From Apostichopus japonicus (taxonomy: Eukaryota > Echinodermata > Holothuroidea > Aspidochirotida > Stichopodidae), in assembly GCF_037975245.1 (NCBI RefSeq), contig NC_092577.1, forward strand, positions 15,576,013-15,640,012: a DNA stretch of 64,000 nt. Direction: 5' to 3'. The translations under genes and the position numbers were made by a program. Below the pieces are notes generated by a model that saw only the letters and a list, made by a program, of their open reading frames with translations, was not told the origin of the DNA and searched no databases. Shown one piece after another: positions 10,575 to 20,998 of this stretch. Each line of letters opens with the position of its first letter. The stretch's first letter is position 1.

Positions 10575-11240
10575 AATTACGCTTTAGTATCTGGGTGCAG
10601 CATGGTGGAGGATCCTGTGCTCTCAGAGGGCGACAAGAAGTCCCGATATAGGAAGGCAGCCCAAACTCTGGGGTCTTGCGTCGGTGCTTCGGACCTACTT
10701 AGCAAGCTAGGGGAGGCTTTGGCGTGGCCTGTGAGGTTGATAATCTGCTGCCTATGTTCAGGAACACATACCAAGAGGCAGGGGAAAAGCCTTCGGAGTA
10801 CCTGGCCCGATTGGAGGACCGCCTGGACCAGGCAGTGCAATTTGGCGGCGTCCCATGCGGAGACGCAGACAGGCCTGGCCTTTCCCAACCAGACACCCAA
10901 TTGCCGTCTAAGGTACCCATAAAGGGTTAGTACGTGATGTCCTACCACAATGATATGCCTGTATGGGAACGTCTGCCTGGGACTGTTAGACACTAGGTCA
11001 CATGTGTCTAGGATACATTTTACTATGCACACCTCTCACACAGGGAGCTGAGGCATCAATGGAGCTGGAGGATACGATGCGTCCTATATAGAGGTGAACC
11101 TCTCCCCTGCGGCAGGTGATGCAAGGACCCAAAGAAAGGTAAGGACCCAGCCTTGGTATCGCCAGTCAAGTCTAATTCCAGTATACCACTTCTGATAGGC
11201 ACAAACACTATGCTTCTCTACACTTTGCTACAGGACTGCC
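10575..11240 (+). pseudogene. Ty3/gypsy gag (PNMA-like) and protease remnant
   Basis: Gag: KKSRYRKAAQTLGSC, DLLSKLGEA and, after a frameshift near 10715, FRNTYQEAGEKPSEYLARL. This resembles the retrotransposon gag/PNMA capsid fold that multimerises into particles. Protease: LGLLDTRSHVS near 10978-11010 corresponds to the catalytic D-T/S-G loop (here D-T-R), and PLLIGTNTM near 11188 to the conserved C-terminal strand. Several stops and shifts interrupt both domains. Between PBS and gag the leader is longer than coding needs require. Confidence 0.7.
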
Positions 11241-11589
11241 GGAGAAAGGTAGGGAAGAAGTTTGTTAAACTGTTAGGGGTTAGCAGGAAAGTGGGCCAAG
11301 GCCTACACTTTTACCGCATCACATGCCAAGTGTCGCAGAGACTAGGACCCCTACGACTTCTTCAGAAAGCAGTAGTGGTGCCCGCAAGGTTGTACTGTAG
11401 AAGCCCAGTGCAGTGCCAGTAGCTCCTTGGGCAGGCAGGTATACGGGCGGATATACGTACCTGCTTCTCCTCACCCACTTGGGCCCGATAACCCCCACAT
11501 TAACCTTAGAGAATTCCCCAATCTCACCGGAATGGCGCGACTGGATGGGGCAGCTACTGAGCAGCTACGCTGTGCTGATGGTACGACAT

Positions 11590-12085
11590 TGGTCGTACCT
11601 CGGAGGTGAAGCTCACCAACCCCACCCCTTTTCGGAAAAGAGCAGACGCATTGCCCCAGCCGACTTTGAGGGTGCAAGAGACCACATACTAGAGACCACA
11701 AGGGACCATATTGAGTAAGCAGATTATTAGGGAGTCGTCCAGCCCTTATGCCTCACCTATAGTTGTGGTCCGCAAAAAGAATGGAGATTTGCGCCTCACT
11801 ATCGACTTTCGTTTCCTGAACTCCCGGACTGTGAAGGATCATCTTAATATCCCTAAATTAGAAGATACTTTTCATGCCCTTGCAGATGCAGCTTGGTTCT
11901 CTTCCCTCGACCTAACATCGGGGTATTACCAGATCGAGATGGAGGACAAGCCCAAAACTGCTTTCTGGTGCCCCATGGGATTTTACGAATTTAATCCAAT
12001 TCCGAAAGGTATCTGCAATGCCCCTGCCACATTCCAACGTTTGATTGAGAAGTGCATGGGCAAATGGCTTTTACTGATGTCATTG
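11590..12085 (+). pseudogene. Ty3/gypsy reverse transcriptase, N-terminal half
   Basis: RRIAPADFEGARDHI, IIRESSSPYASPIVVVRKK, DLRLTIDFRFLN, WFSSLDLTSGYYQIEM, KTAFWCPMGFYEFN and FQRLIEKCMG are the ordered gypsy RT blocks. The catalytic YxDD region reads L-L-L-T-D-V-I-V-Y because of a small deletion, so the active site is broken. A LINE interrupts the gene immediately after this point and the RT resumes at 13495. The stretch 11240-11590 holds decayed connecting sequence. Confidence 0.85.
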
Positions 12086-13494
12086 TTTACAAGTTTGACA
12101 CTATTGACCATGCTGTGTCTTATTAGATAAATAATTTGCATATTGTATTTCGCGGCTTAACGTATGACAGGAACAAAAGTTATGTAACAGGAAGGAAACA
12201 ATTTACTTTGAAACCAAAAAGTTGCAAAAAATCTCTTGTGCTGTTCCCCAAGGTTCCATTCTTGGGCCACTAATCTCGGTCATTTACATGAACGACATAA
12301 GCACGATTTCATCTAAATCTTGAATAGTGATGTTTGCAGACGACACCAGTATTTCTTTAGAGACACGGATATACAACGCCTTGAGAGTACTGCTTGCAGT
12401 GAGCTTGTTTGGTTTTAAGAAAAAGTCGCCAAAGGAAAGAACCTGGGCACGTAAACCAAACTACCGAACGACTGATCCGCTCTCAATCCCAGTCCCCTTG
12501 CATCGAGACTGACTGTGTGATCAAGATAATACAGATGATCCTAGCAAAAAGGCCGAGAAGCGATCCAGCATTACCAGTATGTTCAAGACTGTAATTGCTT
12601 TGCTTCAACTATATGGTCTTTAACATGCCTCATACTCAAAACCCCAACTTAAGTATTATCATTAATAACTACCCACTTCAAGCTGCTACCAGTGTTAAAT
12701 TTCTTGCTGTTCTTATTGACTCAAGCTTAATTGGCATGAACATACTTCTCACCTGTGTTCGCAAGTTGCTAAAGGTGTTGGAATAGTCGAAAGACTTACA
12801 AAAATATTGCCGAAACATATTTTTCGTACTATTTATCTAACTCCTCTTTATCCCCATCTCTGCTACTGTAAGTCTTGCTTGGTCGGGCACTAGTAAGTCC
12901 CTTAACTTGTTAATTTAACATTGCAACCTTCACCTTTTCAACACCGTCTTACAATCGTGTTCGTGTTCCTGGCAATCGGCCAACTTTTTCGAAGACAAGC
13001 TTGCATTATCGAGCCAACAGCAGCTGGAATTCCATTCCAGAGAGTTTAACTTGTAAGCATAATGTACACTCCTTTCGTTACAACTTTTATAGATCCCTTA
13101 TAAACCTAGTTCAAATGAGCATTTTGTATTTTGTACGCTGTAGCCATCCCTTTCTTATTGTCATTTTTCCTTCCTAACATATATATGTATATACATGATT
13201 GTGTTTGTGTAAGTAAGCATACATGTTAATATTAACACGAGTGTATATATATTGTATGTATATGCATATATATGTGTATTGTGGGTGTTAGGTGGGTTAT
13301 ACGTATAGGGTTGATATAAGTGTTACTGTTTTTCTTGTATTCTCTCTATTTACTCTATGGGAGCAATCTACTAGACAAGTCCTGTGGATATTTTGGAGTG
13401 CTTCCTTTCACAATATTCCATGTTGCTGATATGTTTTGTCACTTAGTTCATTTCTCTGTATTTATATTGTGCAGAAACAAATACATAAAATGAA
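12086..13494 (+). mobile_element. CR1/jockey-like LINE inserted in the gypsy RT
   Basis: The insert begins FDTIDHAVLL, the palm block of a non-LTR RT. It continues with VPQGSILGP (read through a shift near 12250), FADDTSISLE with the catalytic ADD near 12336, INNYPLQAATSVKFLAVLID near 12655, and ends with the C-terminal motif SSWNSIPE near 13024-13050. It is 5' truncated and carries many stops. The 3' part is TA-rich with no clear poly(A). A duplicated target site could not be found. Confidence 0.7.
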
Positions 13495-14345
13495 AAGACC
13501 CTGGAGGAGCATGAAAAGAAGCTGAAGAAGGTAATGACGCAGCTCCGGAAATTGGCTTGAAGCTGAACCCTGAGAAGTGCTCCTTCGTGAATACATAAAT
13601 GAAGTGTCTTGGACATGTCATCTCCGAGGCGGGTGTCCAGACCGACCCAGACAAGCCGGCTGCTGTGAGGACGTGGCCCTGCCCCCAGAATGTTAGAGTT
13701 AAAGTCGTTCCTTGGCTTCGCAGGTTTTTACAGGCTTTATACAAAATTACAGTAGGATAGCCAAGCCAATGAATGAAGTCTCAAAGATATATGAGCCAGT
13801 CAGGAAGAAAAGAAGAGCGCAGGCTCAGGTAGGTCAAGTAATCCACTAGGGTAGAGGACCAGCCCAGACACTTCCGTTGGGAACAACTGGACCAGCGAAT
13901 GCCATTAAGCGTTCCAAACCTAAGTCGCAAAATTTACTACTGCTACACCCTTCATTTTGCTAATTTCGAAGAGCCGTTTGTGTTGCACACAGACGCGAGC
14001 ACCGCCGGCTTGGGCGCGGCCATCTACCAAGAGCACGATGGCAAGCTGAAGCCGGTAGCCTATGTCAGCCAAGGCCTCTCAAAGAGCGAGATGAGCTACC
14101 CTGCCCATAAGAGTTTCTGGCTTTAAAGTGGGCAGTCACAACCAAATTTTCTGACTTCTTGTATGGCAATCACTTTCTAGTAGTAACTGATAATAATCCT
14201 TTCACTTATGTTTCAACCACAGCCAAGTTGGACGCCACTAGCCATTGCTGGTTGGCTGCTCTATCGAACTACAATTTTGACCTAAAGTACCAACCAGGTA
14301 GGTACAATCAGGATGCCGACGCCCTCTCCAGACGACCCAGGAACC
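13495..14345 (+). pseudogene. Ty3/gypsy RT C-terminal part and RNase H
   Basis: [40 protein letters not shown] and [11 protein letters not shown] complete the RT. RNase H follows with FVLHTDASTAGLGAAIYQ (first catalytic Asp), PVAYVSQGLSKSEMSYPAHK (catalytic Glu), VVTDNNPFTY (catalytic Asp) and a tail DADALSRRP. These lie in order at about 13970-14335. One frameshift falls near 14115 and a stop near 13600. A run of 11 C follows at 14348. Confidence 0.85.
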
Positions 14346-14734
14346 CTCCCCCCCCCCCATTTAGGAACCCCCCCATTGAGTATTTGGACAGAGTCAAAAA
14401 CAAGGGATGAGGAAGCGATCCTCGACGGTGCCCCCGGACACCTCACTGGGGCATGCGTGAAGCACCTTTCCAGCAGTGGGTGGTGACCGCTTAGTTCGGT
14501 CGGAAGTTATACAGGCGTTGTGCTCCTCCCAGGCTGAGCGCAGCAGGGTCCTTGTGCAGACGGTCACGGACTGCCCGAGGCAATCCCAGAGCCATTGACT
14601 GACCCTCCCCCCCCCCATCTTGACAGAAAACACTCCCTGGCATGTATACGGTAGACTCGAGTCGGCTGCAACAAGGTGACCCAAGTATCGAGCAAGTGTG
14701 GACGGCAGGAAGGAGCAAGGTGAGGCCCCTCTTG

Positions 14735-16290
14735 GGAAGGTTGACCTACTAGACAAAAACACCCGCCTGCTTCTGAGGCAGTGGGATAAGCTTGTTCTCA
14801 AAGAAGGAGTGCGTCATCTAGAGATTTAACACCCATATGGTGAGTCAAGGTTTCAGCTTGTTCTTCCCAATCGTTATAGAGACTTAGCCTAAAGGGATTG
14901 CCCCAGGATATGGGCCACCCTGGGGTAGACCGCACAACATACGCTCCAGTTTCTACTGGCCTGAGATGCAAACTTCCATTGTAGACAAGTGTCGACGCTG
15001 TGAGCACTGTGTTAGGCGGAAGGCAAGGGCACCGTTGGCGGCTCTTTGATGTCCATTCCAACTACAAGGCCCTTATAATTGCTGTGTCAAGATAGAATGG
15101 ATGCACGAGATACCAGGAACGTATTGGTCCTCACCGACCATTTAACCAGGTATGCTTTTGCTATCCCCACCAGGGACCAAAAGGCCACCACTGTGGCAAA
15201 GCCCTTGTGGGAGAATGTGTTTGTTCATTATGGTCTCCCTGATCGTTTACACACTGACCAAAGTAGGAATTTCGAGTCTCGAGTAATAAAGGAATTGTGC
15301 ATACAAAAATCCTCGGCATACAAAAATCCAGGACGACCCCTTACCACCCCCAGAGAAACGGGCAGTGTGAAAGGTTCCACCAGACCCTCTTAGGCCTACT
15401 CGGAACCCTGGTGGAAGAGAAGATACATAATTGGAGGAGCCATGAAGCGCCATTTGTACATGCCTACAATTGCACGAGAAACGACGCTACCGGTGAGTTT
15501 CCTTACTTTCTTATGTTTGGTAGGGAGACGCTGCTGCCTGACCTAGCCCTCGGTGTAGCCCCCACTGCTGATACTCCGACCTCTCATCGTGGGTATGTGC
15601 GGCGTCTAAAGGACCGCCTACAGGAGGCTCATGGACTCGTCACAGAGAGAACTGACAAGTGGACGGGCTGCGAACAAGAGGCGCTATGATGCTAAGGTGA
15701 GGGAGCTAACCATTCTACCAGGTGATCGGGTCCTGGTGAAGAATGTAAGGCCTAGAGGAGGTCGGAAACTGACCAAGAGGTGGGAGGACCAGGTCTATAT
15801 AGTGGTCGAGCAGTGTGGTGCGGACATACCTGTCTACAAGGTCAGGCCTGCGGTAGGCACAGGGCCTGTCCGCAGCAGAACAGGAATTTTTTACTTTCTT
15901 GTCAGTTCTACCCCAGTCTCTGACCCCCCACATGATGAAGTCCCCAAGGCTAGGAGACAGCCAAGGCAGGGGCCAAGGGTACCAGCTGACGAAGTGACCA
16001 ACAGTGACACGGCGGACGTAGACGTAGACGATCTTTACTACTACTACTATGATGGTGTAGCCATGTACAAGCCTTATGATTCAGACGAGGAAAAAGAAAG
16101 GGTTTTCAACCAACACCCACTTGACACAGATGATGGGCAGCAGGATGGTAGGGAGACTAAGGAGGCCCAACAGTACAATGCTCACGATGAGGTAGAACAG
16201 GTTCTACCAGTGCAGGACCCCCCCCCCCCCACCATCACCAGAGATGTTGGATCACCCAGAGATAGTAATGCCACCCGAGGAACCCCATAA
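14735..16290 (+). pseudogene. Ty3/gypsy integrase and C-terminal region
   Basis: The zinc-binding HHCC region is decayed (14800-15060). The catalytic core keeps VLVLTDHLTRYAFAIPTRDQ and LPDRLHTDQSRNFES (D,D) then TPYHPQRNGQCERFHQTLL, containing the catalytic Glu. A small direct duplication of GCATACAAAAATCC at 15299-15331 breaks the frame. ANKRRYDAKVRELTILPGDRVL and DQVYIVVEQCGADIPVYKVRP form the chromodomain-like C-terminal GPY/F region. The last 120 residues are acidic with a Tyr run near 16036. A polypurine-like GTAGGGAG lies at 16519 minus 10. Confidence 0.85.
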
Positions 16291-16518
16291 CCTCCACTGC
16301 CGGTTGTGGCTCCAATGTGTGATGTCCCCAGGCGACGTCCTGTCAGATATCCAGCACCTCCCGAGCGCCTATGGATAGTACAGGTCCTTCTGCGCTGATA
16401 GCTCTGATGCAACAGCTTGTGAATATAAATCAGCACCATGCTCAGATGCTGCAAAGTGACACTAGTAATTAGGCGAAATAGCTTTTGTATTCACTTTTCA
16501 GGGACGACAACATTTAAA

Positions 16519-16712
16519 GTAGGGAGTGTGTAGCAGGGTGCTAGACACTACTTATGTCAATAACCCCTTGTACATAGTCATCCCTTTCCAGTTCAAAGTT
16601 CTTTTTCATCTTTATTAGAGCATTTTCCAAGTTTCAAGGGGTTGACTCATCCTCCCCGAGAGACAAGAAACTGTTGTGTTCATTTCAGCCTGTTCTTGTC
16701 AGTTTACTTACA
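16519..16712 (+). repeat. LTR at the gypsy/BEL boundary, followed by a PBS-like site
   Basis: It begins TGTAGCAGGGTG right after AAAGTAGGGAG, which looks like the gypsy polypurine tract. It ends GTTTACTTACA followed by TGGTAGCAGAGCG at 16716, which looks like the primer-binding site of the BEL/Pao element downstream. It matches the solo LTR at 7379-7618, with about 40 bases missing. One LTR therefore seems to serve as the 3' LTR of one element and the 5' LTR of another; I cannot decide to which it belongs. Confidence 0.65.
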
Positions 16713-16784
16713 TTTTGGTAGCAGAGCGAGGTTTTTTTTATAAAAAATTAGATTGGATTAGAACGGAAATTGTCGAAAATGGCA

Positions 16785-17627
16785 CAGAATAAAAAGTCAC
16801 AGGGGGTCTGATTAATCCTGGGGGAGCGGGAAGTGGTAGAAAAGGTTGCCGATTCACTGGTGGGAGATGGTAAAATACCTTGGAAAGACGAAAATGTGAA
16901 GAAAGACAATTTCAAATATTACGACATGGCCTTGAAACTGCTACAAGGTCTAGAGAAGAGGTTACAAAAGGACCCAAGTTTGAGGTCTGAATACAAGGGT
17001 GTGGTTAAGAAGTATGTTGAGAAAGGATACATAACAAAAGTCAAAGAGGTTGAAGTTAATGATGAAACCAGAAGAAAGAATTTGGCACATTTTCTGGTTG
17101 TGAGAACTGACAAAGAAACGACAAAAGTACGGATAGTTTTCGATGCCTCAGCCACGAGTGAAGTCCAACCATCCCTGAGTGATATGATCGATGCCGGTCC
17201 AAAATTGCACCGAGAATTGTTTGATGTGCTTTTGCGATTCCGTCATTACAAAGTTGCTCTGATATGTGACATATCAGAAATGTACATGCAGATTAAAGTT
17301 GCAAAAGTCGACATATCCATGTTACGATTTTTCTTATGGGATGAAAATCACACTGATGAACCAGATGTATACGAATTCAAAATATTACCTTTTAGAGTGC
17401 ATGTTGCTCCATTAATTGGTCAGTATGTTGCTCAAACAACGCTGAACTGTATAGGGAAGAATATAGGCTGTCGAGACAGTTGTCAAGTCTACCTATATGG
17501 ATGGCAGCATGTGGAGGCGGGAATTGAGTTGTATGAAGAGGTAGTAAAATTATGGAAAGGGACTGTCAGGGGGTCGATCAAAATAACACTCTTAGTTGTA
17601 CTACTTAAGGAATCTCTAATTATGTAA
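16785..17627 (+). pseudogene. BEL/Pao reverse transcriptase, catalytic box lost
   Basis: Open from 16833. KNLAHFLVVRTDKETTKVRI, VFDASATSE, LSDMIDAGPKLHRELFDVLL, RFRHYKVALICDISEMYMQI and LRFFLWDENHTDE follow the BEL/Pao RT pattern (F-D-A-S, L-N-D-x-L-x-x-G-P, D-I-x-x-M). Where Y-x-D-D is expected the sequence reads VYLYGWQHVEAGIELYEEVV, so both catalytic aspartates are gone. Gag and protease are missing: only about 120 bases separate the LTR/PBS from the pol reading frame, an internal deletion. The match ends near 17560 and homology resumes only at 18800. Confidence 0.8.
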
Positions 17628-17630
17628 CTG

Positions 17631-18790
17631 CAGTATCTCATTTGCATAAATGTGTGTGTAACAATATACTAGTAGTCATACCTTTCAATTCCTTGGGCGG
17701 TTTTTGGAATATTGCCTCTGTGGAAAATTAGGCATAGAGATACTCACTTCGCTCACTGACGTCCTGCTGTAGAGATTGGGAGACGATTTGGTCGGGGACC
17801 AGCACAGTGAAAATGTTATAATTTGTGAAAGTCAACGTATTGTGAGAGTCAACGTATTTTGAAAGTCAACGTATTGCGTGAACCAGGTTTTGGATGGAGC
17901 CGTGACCTGTAGGTTTGTTTAATAAATTATTATACTATGTCACGGGGTATTAGAATTCGTGGATATCAATTTGCCGGGGATTAAATATTTCGTGTTTATT
18001 AAGTCAAGGGAAATTAAAATTTTCGTTAATTGCTTTATGAGAAAATAAATGTGTGTACGAAAAGTACGAGACAAATTTAAAAAGTAATTGGCTTCTTTCA
18101 CATAAAATGTGAATAATGTTATTTAAATTCCTGACATGTGTAAATTCAAGTTATTAGAAATTAAGGAGTTTAAAATCTGTCGTTAAACAGGTCAATTAAT
18201 TTTGTGGGAAGACATTCGGCAACAGAAATTTTGCGAAATGTATTTATGTTTCAATTATTTCCAAAAGAATGTGCTGTCATGCGTATTACTATATGAAAAT
18301 GTTAATACTGGAATATGGTTGAAAGGAATTAGAGATTAGAAAAATTCTTCCTTTTTAATTCATAGGGTGGTAGCTTGTGACCTGAGAATTAGGTCAGACA
18401 TTGGCTGAGAGGCGACATGCGATGTTCCTTTCGACTGCTTGAGAGGCAGAGATAGCTTTGAGTCTTTATCCTGGAACTGGAGAGAAAGCCGTGTCGAGCC
18501 TAACCTGCATTATTCGTGTTATTATTATTATTCATTTGTATTTCTAAGTATTATTGTAGGAGGCCTCAAAAGTAACTTATGGTTTCATATAATAAAGTAA
18601 ATTTTTCTGTTTAAAACTGGTATCGCTTCTTTTATCGATTGTATGTGTCAGAACTGCACCTGTTCCAAGGACCTTGTTTAGGGGGACCTTGTGACAGACA
18701 GGGATGAAAGCTCATAAATGGGTAAACAGAAAGTAACAACCAGGAAGTTATGAAAAAAAAAATACCTATCGAAAGCAGAGCAACAGAAAT
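17631..18790. other. Non-coding insert within the BEL/Pao pol region
   Basis: About 1.1 kb without pol homology between the RT and RNase H parts. It contains three near-copies of GAAAGTCAACGTATT at 17826-17876 with a period of about 17, an ATT tract near 18520, and ATAATAAAG near 18588 followed by TGGTATCGC, which could be the end of a foreign LTR plus primer site. No matching second LTR was found, so its nature is open. Confidence 0.45.
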
Positions 18791-18799
18791 GAAATGAAG

Positions 18800-19656
18800 G
18801 AAACCCACCATCAGTGAAGGCATAAGTTGGAAAGCAGATGAGGATATCTTAACCTTCATTGAACCTGACGAGACGAACCCAAGAAAAAGGAAAGTCTTGG
18901 GTAAAATAGCCTCTGCTTTCATCCACTGGGATTTCTATCTCCGGTGGTGATAGCAGGAAAAGTTATAATGCTGCAAGAAGGCAGATGGCCTACAGTGGGA
19001 CGAGGTCATGGAGTTGGCAGATGAGGTCATAAATTTGAGAACAAATGCAATCCAGAGATGTCTATGTACAAATGAAGGGGCAGCAGAGCTTCACACATTT
19101 GTAGATGATTTAGAAGATGCATATGCATCGGTGGTGTATGTGTGCTCTACTAACGGAAATGGAAAATCCTGAAGGCTTGTTGCCTCCAAGACAAAAGTTG
19201 CCCCATTTGAAATCAATGAATATTCCAAGACTGGAGCTGATGGCAGCTGTTCTGGGGGTAACAAAACGTGGCTATAACAAGAGCCTTGGAAATGAAGAAG
19301 TTCACTTTTGGAGTGACAGTATGAATGTATTATACTAGATAAGAAACAGAAGCAGACTGTTCAAAACCTTTCTTGCCAACCGAGTTGGAGAGATTAAAAA
19401 TTCAACGAACCCCAATAAATGGAAATATGTTCAGTCAAAATTGAATCCAGTAGACATTGCGTCAAGAGGGGCAAGCGTGAACGGGCAAAAATCAAAACTA
19501 TTGTGGTGGGAAGGGCCATGAAAAGGAAAACAATAAAAAGCCACAAATAGTTGCAATATGTAATGGAAACATTGTAACCAACAGTGACGAGTGGCGTGTT
19601 GATCCCAAGAGTTATTCCAGTTGGGTAAAATTAATCAGAGTGCAAGCATGTGCCCA
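18800..19656 (+). pseudogene. BEL/Pao connection and RNase H region
   Basis: ISWKADEDILTFIEPDETNP and KRKVLGKIAS, then after a +1 shift HPLGFLSPVVIAGKVI, are the BEL/Pao blocks after the RT. RNase H: IPRLELMAAVLGVTK and VHFWSDSMNVLY (catalytic Asp), followed by TAG where other members have Trp, then RLFKTFLANRVGEI and NPVDIASRGA. The stretch ends VKLIRVQACAQRF at 19660, where a family A element is inserted, and continues at 20858. Confidence 0.8.
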
Positions 19657-19666
19657 ACGATTCTTA

Positions 19667-20847
19667 TAACGTTCTGTATAAGACCCCCTTGAGCGGTGGG
19701 CTTGGTTTGGTCCACCTACCATCTAAACTGCGCTTTCTCCTCTTGAAAGGTGTTTTTGTTGCTTTTGGAAATCCTTCGTTGCCCTTTGCTTGGTACTGGG
19801 GTGGGTTTCTTTTGCGACACCACTGGCCCGGATCCTTTTCCAATAACCGGCCAAAGGCGACACGCCCTTCTGGGGTCTATACTCAGATTGGTGACTCTCT
19901 TCGTAGAATCAAAGAAGAGGGTGGGCCACATGTTCTGCTGAACGTGGCCCCCTCTGTGTTATACCCACCATTGTTTCGTTCAATGCTCGCGCCTGTGTGC
20001 CCGTCGGCTTGCCGGACCGCCATCTCTCGAGATGTGTGGCGGTCTGTGTGTTGCAAGTCACTAGATAGCCGTCTCAGGGACTTGGCGTGGAGGATTGCAC
20101 ATGGGGTCCTCATCACTAACCATTTTCGCCTAGTCAGGTGGCGATTAGGTGATGGGATTTGTCCCCGTGTGGGCTGTAAAGCCATCGAGACTATGCAACA
20201 CCTTTTGCTGGAGTGTCCCTTTGTCCGGTTGGTGTGGGATTGGTTTCACGCCTTCGTTATTGGTGTTATTGGTTGCACACAGTGGGCCATCAGTAGTGAT
20301 TTTGTTTTGTATGGTTTGTTGCCCCCTGTGTGCCCAACCTGGGTTAGGGATCTGCTGTTGTTGTTTGCCGCTGTCATCAGGAGACACATCTGGAAAAGCA
20401 GATGCCGCCTAGTCTTCGGTGGGGACGTCTGGAGGGCAGAGGATGTTGTCCCCCTCGTGCAAAGTGACATCAGGTTGCGCATGGAGGCGGACCATGCACG
20501 GCTTCCCGACACTGCCTTCCGTAGACGCTGGCGCAAGCCTGTCGTCTACTATCGGGACGGCGTTCCCCGGATGAAATTTGGAGTGAGTTAGTTGGTAGGT
20601 GTGGGGGCTGTGTGGTCGTTACGTAATATAGGTTGCTTTAATTTTTCTCTTTGCGGTTTGGGGTTGGCTTTTGGGGGCTTGTTTGTAGTGTTTTATTTGT
20701 TTTGCTTCTGTTGGCCTTTGGGTCCGTGACCTTTTCGCGTCACGTTAAACGCTGCGTTAGTGAGAGATTGATGGGTTTCAGTTGTTGCTTTACAGACTGG
20801 GTTTGTTTTTGGTTTTGTTGACCTTTGGTCCGGGTACGTTTCTTAGC
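19667..20847 (+). mobile_element. 5'-truncated family A copy with 10-bp TSD
   Basis: About 1.18 kb, nearly identical to 4097-5270 of the full-length copy. ACGATTCTTA flanks it at 19657-19666 and 20848-20857. The C-terminal ORF2 frame is open to the stop at 20589-20591, includes the CCHC near 20160-20216 and ends RMKFGVS. It keeps a 16-base segment that the full-length copy has lost. Its 3' end stops at TTAGC(ACG), without TAAAAAGC, where the ACG is shared with the duplicated target. Confidence 0.93.
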
Positions 20848-20857
20848 ACGATTCTTA

Positions 20858-20994
20858 AACGACTGCAGAGTGCCAAAAGAGGAATTCATGCGAGCATGAT
20901 TAAATCGGCTAAACGAGCCATGTATGCTATTTTGGAAAACGAAGATATAACGGTCAAGGAACTATTTCGGCGATTGTTGGTGCAGAAGGTGTAA
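20858..20994 (+). pseudogene. BEL/Pao pol fragment downstream of the insertion
   Basis: After the duplicated target the frame continues LKRLQSAKRGIHASMIKSAK and ends LVQKV. Joined in frame to ACAQRF at 19660, it fits the linker after BEL/Pao RNase H that precedes integrase. It is cut by the minus-strand family A element at 20999; no integrase is seen beyond that element. Confidence 0.6.
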
Positions 20995-20998
20995 TGGT

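Noticed and set aside
20782-20994. A small gene ending LVQKV
   Set aside because: Its first part is LINE 3' UTR; the remainder is BEL/Pao sequence that joins in frame to 19660 once the insertion is removed.
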